A stretch of 64,000 nt of DNA from NCBI GenBank assembly GCA_946811695.1, contig OX328123.1:15970538-16034537 (forward strand), read 5' to 3'. The position numbers and the translations under genes are program-made. Of the stretch, positions 41,001-50,291 are shown piece by piece; position 1 is the stretch's first letter, and each line of letters opens with the position of its first letter. Origin of the DNA: Gonocerus acuteangulatus. Taxonomy: Eukaryota; Arthropoda; Insecta; Hemiptera; Coreidae. The notes below the pieces were generated by a model. That model was not told the origin of the DNA. It saw nothing but the letters and a program-made list of their open reading frames with translations, and made no database searches.

Positions 41001-42932
41001 CAAGAGCATTCTAAGCAAATATGACGTCCAAAACAATGCTCTAAGAGCAATCATTGGCGGTGCCAAGTCCACTCCCATAGTGGCTATGCAACTACAGGCA
41101 GGCATAGAACCTCTCGAATCCAGAGGAGATAAAAGTACGCTGAAGTTTTGGGAAAGAGCCAGAAGAATAGATTCCAAACATTGGAGTAAGTATAGAGCAG
41201 GATCTCAGAGACTAAAAACTCAAACCACCCCCCTAGCACTCGCCGAAGCTCAGCGAACTAAATATCAGATTCCCCTTCAGCACCCCTCCAGAGTTTCACT
41301 ACGGTTGTAGCCGCTCTACCTAATGTACTCCTAGAGCTACAGAATCTGGTCACCAGCAAGAAAGAGGCAAGCTCAATAGAACTTAAAAATAACGCTCTGG
41401 AAACCATTCATAATCGCTACCCGAATAATGAGTGGCTACACATTTATACCGACGGATCATACATACCTGAAACTAAGGCTGCAGTGGCTGGATCTTTTTG
41501 AAAACTCTTCCAACAATGCTCTGCAGTGGGAAAAAATGCAAGTAATTTTGAAGGGGAAATATGCGCAATCATCGAGGCTGTCAACAAAATAGTACAGTTA
41601 AACCTAGTACCGAGCAAGGTCGTGTTCCTTATTCACTCTAAGGCTGCAATTTACGCCCTTAGCAACAACAAGCCCACTGATTGCATCTACACCTCAAAAT
41701 GCCGCAGAAAAATATCCGACCTCATTAATAGGGGATGGAAAGTCTGTCTTCAATGGGTCCCCAGCCACGTCGGTCTTCCAGGTAACAAGAAAGCCGACGA
41801 AATGGCCAAAAAGGGAGCAGACGAAGAGCAACATGAGACTCTCCAATCTTAGCAGACTCCAGCTTAGCAGACTCGGGCATTTGCCCTCTATGTTCAAGCG
41901 GAAGGATGGTGGGAAGTCACCTCCTCGTCTGTCCCAAACTCATCCATCTTCCTGACCTCACTAAGCGATACTGGGAGGCTCGGCGTCAAATGGCTCAACC
42001 GCCACCGACGGGCATTGGATAAAAAAAAAAAATTTGTGTCAACAAAAATAGTCCTCTTTTGATACAATTTAGTGCACAATGTATTGTATAAAATGAAAAA
42101 TCAAAACAGTTAATCGAAAACCGTTGTAATTAGTAGTTGTTACTTACCAAAGCATAAAATATCCAAGTTTTATACATCGGATTTGAAGGCCTAGTTTCTT
42201 TCAGGAAGTGCCTAAACATTTTGATGTGGATACCCAAATTTAAAAGAGAGAAAATGGTTGATGCCGGTTCTTGAATACCCATCCATCTGACAAATGGCCA
42301 CTGAAACAATTGAAAGTACAGAATTATATAAATTTACAACAATTAAAAGTAATTAAATTGTGTTTATCTACATAAATATTTTCATAAAATGTCTTTCAAT
42401 TAAAAAGAATATTTTGTGTATTGCTTACATAAAATTTAAGCGTGTGAAGTATATTTTACAGCTTTGGAATCTGAATGTAAAGGGAAATAATTAGTTTTCA
42501 TTAATTCTAATTCTTCAAAAATAAATCAGCCAGAATAGAGTGTGCTAATATAAAGAGTATTAAATTAATAAAACAATTCTAACCTTCCCATGGAATTGCG
42601 GAGGAGACCATCCTTTGTCAAGGAACGTCTGAACAGTGTCCCACATGCATTCATATTGGCAATTATCATTACAACGCCAAAGAAGCCTTGTGGTAAATGG
42701 GGGAGTAACATATATCTTGTAATAGTGGCCATCTAAAAAAGATACTTTTAAGAAAACATGCTCTGATAATTAGTTTACAGCAAAAACTTGAAAAAGATAA
42801 AACACCTTCATCACAAGTAGCAATCCTACATTCTTCAACACAAGTTTTATAATTTGGAAATGAATTACCAAGAGAAGCCAGTGACTTATGAATGACACTT
42901 AATCCTAAAAATAATAGTAAGGGCAGGTTCAT
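30929..42932 (-). CDS. PGAP3: PGAP3, GPI-anchor fatty-acid remodelling protein, 7 exons
   Basis: Golgi membrane protein of the CREST hydrolase superfamily that removes the sn-2 acyl chain from GPI anchors. Exons on the minus strand: 42932-42806, 42732-42584, 42300-42148, 39512-39388, 38115-37979, 34839-34635, 30980-30929. All splice sites are GT-AG and phases agree, giving 948 bases and 315 residues (human 320). It has an N-terminal signal peptide (MNLPLLLFLGLSVIHKSLAS) and a cysteine-rich luminal part with YECMWDTVQTFL and PQFHGKWPF. Hydrophobic segments follow, with the conserved HTRD (WFWSAVFHTRDL) and LDAHALWH motifs that hold the presumed metal-binding/catalytic His and Asp. The last exon (KYILEDSRYLQKESPRW) is only 52 bases and was found because exon 6 ends in a strong GTAAGT donor; reading through gives a premature AAG-TAA. 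Introns 3-6 carry LINE, SINE and MITE insertions. Confidence 0.92.
31022..31180. mobile_element. dispersed module 'GATAGTTAGC..GGACGTTTTG', copy 1
   Basis: GAAGATAGTTAGCGGTTGATGTGACAAG, GGATAGTCGGGATTTTC and ATAGGACGTTTTGCCTGCATT, then GCAGCCTTCTTCATTA match the modules at 48390, 51510, 60270 and 62758. It lies in PGAP3 intron 6. Confidence 0.5.
31672..31857. mobile_element. 186-bp MITE with GCGGCCCCTACAC tips
   Basis: The ends GCGGCCCCTACACGGTCAG and, reversed, GCGCTCCCTACACCATCAT are inverted repeats with TA on either side. The interior is made of inverted GTCATTAGTAATGA-type motifs. I cannot assign the superfamily with confidence. Confidence 0.6.
32019..32069. repeat. (TA)n microsatellite
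   Basis: Pure TA run. It is followed by CAAAGTAACGAATACGCATT ... TTCGTTACTTTGCATTTGTA, a repeat segment related to 59280-59535. Confidence 0.9.
33440..34340. mobile_element. element with internal ~155-bp tandem repeats, copy 1
   Basis: Three units of about 155 bases share GTAATATTTGTTATATTTC, AACGAAACTTGGTGTTCGTAG, AACTAAATCGGTTCATTAGGA and GGGGTTTACTCCGGACCC. A non-repeated tail follows (CTACCACTGAAGAGGCTGTATCC) and the terminal motif CTTAGTTATGCAGCTCCTGCG at about 34310-34330. The same order (units, tail, terminal motif) is found at 38395-39040. It lies in PGAP3 intron 6. The superfamily is unknown; there is no coding capacity. Confidence 0.55.
35365..37362 (+). mobile_element. 5'-truncated non-LTR retrotransposon
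   Basis: An RT-coding segment with traces of upstream coding sequence in another frame (KALIVIPKS around 35380). It ends in a 3' UTR and a short A-rich tail (AAATAAATAAAAAAC near 37345-37361). No endonuclease is present. It sits in PGAP3 intron 5, in the orientation opposite to the gene. Confidence 0.75.
35476..36969 (+). CDS. LINE reverse transcriptase, 497 codons, truncated
   Basis: A long uninterrupted frame covering the RT domain from the fingers onwards: AVIDFRKAFDSVNHN (about residues 64-78, first catalytic Asp), GVLQGESLSPLLFNCFF (121-137) and LLYADDVIIFAD (163-174, catalytic YADD). The thumb (GLVVNASKSNIMRF, TYLGVQFSRTG) and a C-terminal region to CPM follow. The frame extends upstream of the listed start without a methionine (ITPDIYRTIVLANCLLK), so 35476 is not a true start; the protein is 5'-truncated. 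At 36960 a small deletion shifts the frame and removes the last zinc motif, whose remains (NQLEDIYHLLVTCPIYN) continue in another frame to about 37100. The RT resembles the jockey/L2/CR1 group; the exact clade is unsure. Confidence 0.85.
   Translation: MANCLLKIFTQILLNHQSVWTKESGIIPECQSGFHPSRGCMDNIFTFTCLIQIAIAKRRKLYSAVIDFRKAFDSVNHNLLWLKLHNMGLSGKFIRIVKTIYDRATLTMDAVPSNPVEITSGVLQGESLSPLLFNCFFADIEDYFRAHGKSGFQLNQKTDILCLLYADDVIIFADSHRDMREKLKLLASYCRDNGLVVNASKSNIMRFQQGRVKKEQPFLFNDDEIELVEECTYLGVQFSRTGVFLKATNRAVARTNLASGVVRDICRRSKCNSWDAKLNLHEAMVSSTLLYGAAIWGLRYLGKLESCHLSFFKRILGLHKSTPHYVVRSETGVKSISWNILKQALNWIDKVLDMPTERYPKICRQKLKELAERSPERKKFNWLLQVNEIIKTFKTGAILTDISNSLARRKVIKTLMAKYKTFLLDQDKNSVTLSSFCPMYRLVLNPNHETPAYLNMNLPFPFYRVIAQIRTINTNMIKLNYKNTTITINPNEICPMQ
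37746..37967 (+). mobile_element. SINE family 1 inserted at the PGAP3 exon 5 donor
   Basis: GGAGGCCCGGTGGCCGTGAG head, CGATTCCCACTATGG B-box region, body and (A)n tail. It is flanked by an exact 11-base duplication ATCAGACTTAC (37735-37745 and 37968-37978). On the minus strand that duplication is GTAAGTCTGAT, the splice donor of PGAP3 exon 5, so the donor is present twice. Confidence 0.9.
38395..39040. mobile_element. element with internal tandem repeats, copy 2
   Basis: Units with CGAAACTTGGTATACAGTATT, AATCGGTAAATCGGAAGGG, GGTTTACTCCAGGCC recur two to three times (38395-38740). A tail (GGAGCACTGAAGACACTGCATCC) and the terminal motif GTGCTTAGTTATGCAGCTCC (about 39012-39031) follow. Same architecture as 33440-34340. 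It lies in PGAP3 intron 4. Confidence 0.55.
40081..40345 (+). mobile_element. SINE family 2 copy in PGAP3 intron 3
   Basis: GGGGGCAAAGTTAGCTCAGT head, CATCACTAAAGATTTTTATC, GGGGAAAATCAGGCGGCTGG, TACCTCTCCAGTATTTGC and GGGCCTGTTACGGGA match the copies at 28546 and 11545. Part of the tRNA-like head is deleted between the A- and B-box regions. Confidence 0.75.
40965..42032 (+). mobile_element. 5'-truncated LINE with RNase H domain
   Basis: Carries the post-RT region and an RNase H domain of a non-LTR retrotransposon and ends in a 12-base A run at about 42020-42032. It is inserted in PGAP3 intron 3, in reverse orientation to the gene. Confidence 0.75.
40969..41852 (+). pseudogene. LINE C-terminal region with RNase H, frameshifted
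   Basis: Two main frames, 40969-41310 (ALRAIIGGAKSTPIVAMQLQ, AGIEPLESRGDK) and 41526-41852. Between them lies IYTDGSYIPETKAAVAG (first RNase H Asp) broken by a stop near 41500. The second frame has FEGEICAIIEAVNKI (catalytic Glu), LIHSKAAIYAL (where DSKAAI is expected) and LQWVPSHVGLPGNKKADEMAK (catalytic His/Asp). The domain normally degrades the RNA strand of the RNA-DNA hybrid. A changed Asp-to-His and the frameshifts make it inactive. Confidence 0.8.
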
Positions 42933-44440
42933 AGCTACTAAGGTGGAATTTTATTACTACTCAACTTAAGGGGGTTAGATATGAAAATCATGTGTGATAT
43001 GTAGTTTCCCCCTAGCGATAAGCAGGGAGACATTTCAAACTGTTTATTTGCTTCATTTGTAAAACTGTTGCTTTTTAACCTACCAGAAAAACCAAAGAAT
43101 TTATCCAAAGAGGTCGGTGAAATGACGTGTTACTCAGGTGATGTCAGTAAATAAAAACTTTTCATTGTCGTCAATAAGGCGACGGGATTAACAACGATAG
43201 GATAGGATAGGATTTGATGTAACTCCGAGGAAACGTGTAGTACTTATGTTAATAGCATAATTGCTATGCGTTTTCGCTCGCTCAAGGTTATATCGAAACT
43301 CTAGTCAATCCAACTCGTTGATAATATAGATCACTGGTTTTCGGTGGAAAATGGGCTGATATAAAATTTAACTCTTTTTTCAGATGTAGGTAAATCCCAA
43401 AGACTTATTTTCCTAACAGAAACAAGAACAGAACAAAGGACACAAACAAAGAACTACACTAAGAACTCAAACAACAAAAAATGAAAAGAAATCGCGTAAA
43501 AAACACAAATCTACAAGTGAATTGCGTTGAAAACAGAAAGTAAACAATACGATTACTAAAAACAACGGCCAATAGAATTGCCCATAGAAATAGGCCAATA
43601 GAAATGATAATGAGTTATGCGCCTGCGCTGATGATCTAGATCTCTGAGCGATACCCACATCTCTACCAGCGTTGAAGCTAATACGTAAGTACCCTCAACG
43701 TATTTCTTATGTACATTTTGCAGGCACGAAAGGTCCTACTTAAAGCTCAGATCTCGTGATTCGATGGAAAATGTGAAAGAATTTTACAGAAATATTGTGA
43801 GAGAATTTTTCAAAATTGAAATTTGTCAGAAATAAGTACTTACCTTTTTGGGGTTTAATTAAACTCATTTGATTGAATTTGTAATATTAGATACTTAGAT
43901 GAACTTTATAAAATGTGAATAATGATTTCATGAGTGAATTTCGAGACTTATGTTTTAAATTAATTTTTTTAGTCAATGAGTTTTGCGAAATTAGTGATTT
44001 TAAAGTCAAACGTATACAATTATGGAGTTTCATAAATATGTTATACTTGTGCAAAATTAATACTTTTACAATAACATATGGGATACTTCGACCTAACTGG
44101 AAGCTTGATAAGAATCAATTACAATTCAAGTAATGAAACCCGGAAAAAATAAATTATCGACAAACAATTATAGGTCTACATCACTTACAAGTTACCTCTC
44201 CAAGCTGCTTGAAAAAATGGTGAACAGAACCATAGAAGTATAACCTCCGCTTCCCTTTGGAAGATAAACCAATGATCAGCTCACAGCAATGGAAGCAGAA
44301 ATCCTTAACACATTCATTTAGGGAAAAGAAGCTGTAGGCATATTCATTGATATAGAGAAAGAAATCATTGAATTGTATTAGGCGAAGAGGCATATTACAA
44401 CTTTATACAGAAGGAGGACTACTCGGTTGGTTGGTTTATT
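42933..44440. other. PGAP3 upstream region and spacer
   Basis: About 1.5 kb upstream of the PGAP3 start codon. I see no clear TATA box or other coding sequence. GATAGGATAGGATAGGAT at about 43198 is a short tandem repeat. Confidence 0.35.
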
Positions 44441-44499
44441 GAGGGCTTATTGTTGTAGAGAAGATAACTTGTAAGTTTATTTGTTTTTCTAGTTGGCAA

Positions 44500-46330
44500 G
44501 GCATGGTAAACTGTAGACTCGGGGGAGTGTTTTGAGCTGTACTCTATTTGCTATCGCAATAAAATCAATTACCGACAGTATACCAGCATCGATTAATGCA
44601 TTCCTCTACGATCTAACAATACTGCTAAAATTCTTTAGCCCAGACTCGATGGAAAGAATACTTCAGAATCTACTGAAACTACTACAAATATGAGAAATGA
44701 TAACACAAACATTGATTGAAGAATAATCTCAAATTCTCCGCAGAAAAAAATGGATCATGTTTTCAACGCTCCGACACTGACCGATTGCGTCGACAAAAAT
44801 TTCGATCAGGGCCCAAGTTTTTTTTTGTATAGTTGTTTAGGCAAACACATTAAAAAAAAATAAAAAAATAAAATAAATAAGCGAAGAAACTTTTGAAATG
44901 ACGTACTTTTAGTGGATTAATTACAATTTAGTTAAGTGTCGAATACGCCACAACAGCTGGCCCGCTGAAGGAATTTTTCTGGAGGATTCAGTGTCATACG
45001 ATACCGGACCCGCAAACCTAACCGGAAATAACGGAATGATGACCCAAACCAATTACGAAGGGTAAAGGACAAGGCCCAGAGTAGTGGGATATAAAGAAAG
45101 GCAAGCTATCTGCTCACGCACAAGCGACTACGTTGGGTCCGCAAAACACGTCTCTCGGATGCATATGCCACAAAGCTGGCCCGAATGTGTTAAGATTAAC
45201 ACTTTTGTTAAGAATAATAGCTTTTCTATACAGAATCAAACACTGAATTTTTCAGATAAGGTAAAATTTCTAGGGATCATATTAGATAAGGATCAAAACC
45301 GGATAAACCACATTAAATATCGACGAAAGGAATGCTTTAAGCGTGTCAGTGTTATGAGAGTATTAGCCAAGACCTCTTGGCGGGGTGATCGGAAGGCGAT
45401 GCTTAAGCTCTAAACTCGACTAAGGCAATCCTTAGCGAAAGCAGAAATCTTCTATTTGACACAATCCATCACATTGGAAAACGACTTGCCACAGGAGCTT
45501 TCAGGACAAGCCCCATTATTAGTCTCTACGTAAAAGCCATCTATTCGTCTACTTGCCTGTTGACGACAAGAAATGATAAACTCTTACTTAGCAAAGATCA
45601 AAACCCAGTTTTAAAAATTCCGCGTATAACTACATATTTCACTCACCTAATACTGTACTGTATCATCTAAAACAAGGAAATCCCGCACCAATTGCTATAA
45701 TAAGAGCAATAATAGTTAATGAATCCCTTGAATTTGATCACTCTAAAGTCCCCAGAGGCAATCCCCTAAAAAAGACCTCAGGATGCTAAACCAAAAATCC
45801 GTAAACCTTCTAAAGCGTTACAGGAAAATTTTTACTGAATACAATGACAACGACAGATTCTTCGCCGATGGCAGCAAGAAAGAAAATTAGGTTCTGCAGT
45901 TATCCAAAGTGAATTATTTAGAAAGTCCAAAGCTATCTCCAATCCATTACAGCTGCATTATTGATGGCAATTGCAACAACGAACCAGAAAATATTAATCT
46001 TGTCCAACTCGCGTCACACACGCTATAGCATTAACATAATATTCACCATTACTTACACTATACTATACAACAACAACATTTCTCTGGACTCCAGCACACT
46101 CAGGAATAAGTGGGAAACGGAACTGTCGAGGCAATAGAAACTTTGGACACCCTTGTCTTGTACATCTACGAAGAATTCGGTTTAAAGTCTTGGTTGAATT
46201 GTAAGGGCCACAAACGACTTAGACAGAATCAGGAATGAGCATTCATAAACAAGCAAACTCCAAAGATCAAAACCACAGGAAAATTAAGGAGGAGTGTAGA
46301 AAGAGGAAGCTCTTCCTCTTTCATGGATGT
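44500..46330 (+). pseudogene. fossil LINE (RT thumb to RNase H), heavily decayed
   Basis: Fragments in shifting frames: AIKSITDSIPASINAFLYDL with TILLKFFSPDSMERILQNLL (the FVDDL box region of RT, first residues of the motif altered). Then at about 45190-45413 FSIQNQTLNFSDKVKFLGIIL with DKDQNRINHIKYRRKECFKR, and near 45850 NDNDRFFADGSKKE (RNase H start). The order matches jockey/I-type elements. Numerous stops and a probable insertion between 44800 and 45060. Confidence 0.6.
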
Positions 46331-46799
46331 AGGCCACGTCTAGAAGCCACCAACGATTTTTCTTTTAAGGATGAACGTATTTTTTGAAGTCACGGGTAAT
46401 AGATGAGTGATTAGGTTTAATATCAAGGTAGACAAACCATATGTATTATCAGTAATGTTGGCTGCACATCTAGGCTTTTCGGCACATAGTAAACCTATTA
46501 TTAGCCCCTTTCCTCTTACTATGTTATTAGTAATTTTAGTTTATCTCTATTTCCATGACACAGATGTTACTGGGAAACCTACTCAATTAATTATCAAACG
46601 TTTTTAACGTGAAAAGTAAACACCTTCAATAATATATGTATGAATTCCTAAGATAGCGTCATTACAGCGCGTTTTCATGATAGCCGAGATGTGCATCTAA
46701 AATACTTAAGAACTGAAATGTCGCTTTACAAAATGCCACGGGGATATGATGTACCAATGCGGAATAAGTTCCATTATTTATGTGAAATTTATAAAATTG

Positions 46800-47160
46800 G
46801 GAAAGCGAGACATTGTGTCTCATTAGCTTGATGCTGTCGTTCAATGGAAAATAGTTCTAATGTTTTTGGGATTTTCATTATGAAATTGAGAAACGTCCTT
46901 TTTTTTTTTTTTTTTTTTTTAAATTTATGACAGATAACAGTAAAAGCTGGGCATTTTGAATCAGGATGAGTATATCCACATCTATTGCAATTTGAGAGCC
47001 CAAATTTATTTTTTTCTTTTGGATTTTTCAATTTATTAGGATTATTATAATTGACATTATGTTTGCTCAGTTAGTCTATGAGCCAACTGAGCTGTTTAGC
47101 CTCTTCATCGACAGTAATATTTTGTCGTTTAACAATGAAAAATTTAATAATGTGTGCTAT
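46800..47160 (-). pseudogene. retroelement gag zinc-knuckle remnant
   Basis: On the minus strand one frame reads KQLSWLID, NNPNKLKNPKEKNKFGLS and CNRCGYTHPDSKCPAFTVIC. C-x2-C-G-x2-H-x4-C-P-A is the pattern of gag zinc knuckles in gypsy-like LTR elements (family knowledge). The second knuckle is cut by a poly(A) run (T run at 46899-46920). No pol domain is seen. Confidence 0.45.
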
Positions 47161-47900
47161 TCAAAGTGACTCAGGAAGTGTTAATGTACTATTTTCGCTG
47201 CAAAGACTGTTACTGACTTAGTGGGAATTATTTTAAAAATAAGAGATTTTCACTCTACTTTTTCTGCTCCTCACATCTTTTAGTTAAAGTTCACTGTCTT
47301 CGTCAATGGGTTTGACAGTTTCGTAGGCTATTGCTTTGAAGATATTGTAAAACGAGACACATCATTTAAACCAATTTGTCTAGAAACCACAAAAAAACAG
47401 AACAAGTTTTATGTGTATAATTTTCTTAAAAGTTGCAAGTATCACAGAAAAAGGATTTTGAGGATTTTGAAAAGTTTATCTGTTATATTATGAATTTTGA
47501 AGGCATTATTATTTTTGATGATTCTTACTTAGTTTTCAAAGTCACTGATATGTCTTATTTTGAAACAAACTTTCCCCTCTAGCATTAAAAAACAGCATGA
47601 TCTATTGTGTTTTGAAAATACTTTTCTTTACCGTTATAAAGAGGACATTTTGAACTTGTAAAATCAACTGTTATCTCAAAATCATAAAAATAGTAATATG
47701 TCTTGTTTTGATTCTAGACGCCTCAAGTATGATTCGCCTTATAAAATTGATCTCTCAATCATATGATTAGGGCAAGTTCAAATGGAACAACGATTCTTTC
47801 TTCCAAGATCACTTCCGCTCAATACTGACTTTAGAATTAGACTATGAACGCAGCAGAGGCTGATTCACAAAGAGAATTGAAATAAAAAATTCTTATCGCG
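47161..47900. other. AT-rich spacer, nothing firmly recognised
   Basis: May continue the decayed retroelement on the minus strand, but no domain is readable. Confidence 0.35.
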
Positions 47901-47907
47901 TTTTGGA

Positions 47908-47910
<3 letters not shown>

Positions 47911-47940
<30 letters not shown>

Positions 47941-48157
47941 NNNNNNNNNNNNNNNNNNNNNNNNNNNNNNNNNNNNNNNNNNNNNNNNNNNNNNNNNNNN
48001 NNNNNNNNNNNNNNNNNNNNNNNNNNNNNNNNNNNNNNNNNNNNNNNNNNNNNNNNNNNNNNNNNNNNNNNNNNNNNNNNNNNNNNNNNNNNNNNNNNNN
48101 NNNNNNNNNNNNNNNNNNNNNNNNNNNNNNNNNNNNNNNNATATATATATATATATA
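47911..48157. repeat. (TA)n tract interrupted by a 200-base assembly gap
   Basis: TA dinucleotides run up to 47940, then N from 47941 to 48140, then TA again. The gap length of exactly 200 is probably nominal. Frames across it are artefacts. Confidence 0.95.
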
Positions 48158-48167
48158 CATACACACA

Positions 48168-49998
48168 CAGGGTGTCCCAGTCTTAAACCGACAGATTTCG
48201 TATATCGATGGGGAATCGAAGAACCAAGTCAAAACGTCGTTTGGCGATTTTCTCGTTTTCGAGAAAAAACAAAAAAGTCCGACTCGCAGGAACTGCATCA
48301 TCTTAGCGCGGTTCCGTTCTTATCTCTAGACTCATTTAAAATGATTAAAATAGAAGCTGTTATTATTTTGGGTCCACATTTCTAGAAAGCATGAAGATTA
48401 GATAGTTAGCCGTCGAGGTGATAAGTAAAGATGGAATGGTTGGGATTCGGCTAAAGAAACCTGAATACGATTTTTGGTTAAAAATCTATATTTAGGACGT
48501 TTTGGCTACTCATTGGTAGCCTTCGTCAGCAACGAAAGTGCCAGGAGGCAGAGGAGGACCAAAGTTGACAGGTCCATCTTTACTTTCATGAAAGGTCTTA
48601 TTTACGATCTTACCTGGATGGGTCCCCGCCCTAGGAAGGACCCCGCTAGGCATTTGAAAAGGTATATCTTAGAAATCCATATCTCTAAGATTAAATTGTT
48701 TTTCTTAACCTGATTTATTATCAAATACATTATCCAACTATAAGCAGTTAAAAAATAACAAGGAATAAAAACAGACAAAAAGAACAGTTCGAATAAGCGA
48801 AATCAATTACTTTAATGTTTTAAGCTCTTATTTCTCCGATTGACATCGTCTAATCAAGACTTTCACCAGAACCTTTTTTGTAGAGCATTTAGTACGCTTT
48901 CTAATGGTATTCTTCCGTTTACCAAGATTCTCAACCTTTTTCGAGATATTAAGGAAAGTATACAAAGTTAACAAAACTTTTTATGTCTGTTAATAAAATA
49001 TTTTATTCTAACCCTTCCTTAACTCCAAACGTAACACAAATTAAAACATATTAGTTTTAATGAAAGTAGAACATGCAGAAAATGTTTCAACTGAATCCCA
49101 TGATTCTAAGTACCCAAACCAAAAACGGTATTCAAAAATTATTTTCCAATTTTCTCGAAACCGGTTAAAGCTATCGCTTTGAAAATGGTTTCATTCGTTT
49201 TCCTAGCCCAAGAAGCCTATAAAACGAGTACTTACAAGCTTATGAACTCAAAAACGTAAGCCATACGATTTTTTTTGCGCGAATTTCGCCCCAAACGCCA
49301 TCTTCCAGTGGGCGGATTCTGCTGGTTAACGAACTTGACCTTTTAAATTGGACGACGGATTTTTTTTACCAAATTTCATCACAATCGGACCATTAGGGAA
49401 GCCAGAAATGAGCGAGCAGACAAATATATATATATATATATATATGTATATATGTACACAAATTTGAACCACCGTTATTTTCGGTCTCTAGGGGTTCTGA
49501 AACGCGAAATTTTCTAGTCGACACTTCCGGATTGTTTCATTGTATCAACCTTATAAGCGCAGTTCCTCCCTATGGGGGAGGGAGGAACCGCGCTAAAAAA
49601 AACATGTTTTTTTGTACACATTCCTATTTATCGCTTAAACGATGCGTTGTACGAAAAAACACCTCAATACAAAAGTTGCAGATTATTGAATTATCTTTAA
49701 GATGAAATCAGCGTCTTAGCTCGTATATTTTACAAGATAATCGGGCTTGAATAACCCATCGGATGGACATTTTGTTTATAAAAAAAAAGTGAACCGAGAT
49801 TATTTTTTCCAGTAACGATTATCTATATTCAAGTTGGGTCGCTGAAGTGTTCGTTTAAGCGATAAATCGGGATTTCCAAAAAAATAAACACGTTTTTCCC
49901 GTTTTTCTCGAAAACGAGAAACCGCCAAAGGACTTTTTGACTTAGTTTTTCAATTCCCCATCGATATACGAAGTCTGTCGGTTTATGACTAGGACACC

Positions 49999-50001
<3 letters not shown>
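48168..50001. mobile_element. TIR element CAGGGTGTCC.., host of a nested repeat
   Basis: The left end CAGGGTGTCCCAGTCTTAAA and the reversed right end CAGGGTGTCCTAGTCATAAA start inverted repeats of about 100 bases (both continue through ACCGACAGA.TTCGTATATCG and GGCGATTTTCTCGTTTTCGAG). TA follows at the right. Fits a Tc1/mariner-type fold-back MITE. Another repeat (48270-49596) is inserted in it. Confidence 0.7.
48270..49596. mobile_element. ~1.3-kb repeat (family B), copy 1
   Basis: Opens AAAGTCCGACTCGCAGGAAC, then TTAGCGCGGTTCCGTTCTTA, and closes GGGAGGGAGGAACCGCGCTA, so GCGCGGTTCC is inverted at the two ends. Interior landmarks are TAGCCTTCGTCAGC, CGAATAAGCGAAATCAATTA, CTTCCGTTTACCAAGATTCTC, ACCAAATTTCATCA and GAACCACCGTTATTTTCGG. 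Copies 2 and 3 lie at 60145-61497 and 62653-64000. Noncoding; superfamily unknown. Confidence 0.65.

Positions 50002-50002
<1 letters not shown>

Positions 50003-50078
<76 letters not shown>
50003..50078. repeat. (TA)n followed by (GA)n
   Basis: A compound microsatellite just outside the right end of the CAGGGTGTCC element. Confidence 0.95.
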
Positions 50079-50082
<4 letters not shown>

Positions 50083-50242
50083 CCCCTTAGTAGGGACAAT
50101 CTTTGAGTGGAGTCACATAAACGCTGAAGCGACGACCCTCGAATTCAAGAGTTTTTGAAATGAAATGAGAGAGTAAAATATTCAATCAATGTTTTTGGAC
50201 GCAAATCATAAATTAAATGAAGACTATTTGAATGAACCATGG

Positions 50243-50248
50243 TTTTAT
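50243..50248 (-). terminator. polyadenylation signal AATAAA of the cuticle gene
   Basis: On the minus strand, AATAAA lies about 45 bases after the TAA stop of the cuticle protein, a suitable distance for 3' end formation. Confidence 0.6.
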
Positions 50249-50291
50249 TCAATAACAGTGGTAACAGACTGTACAAATTAAGCTATGGCAC

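Noticed and set aside
47837..48385. Long frames crossing the N run
   Set aside because: They exist only because N codons are not stops; this is an assembly gap between TA repeats.
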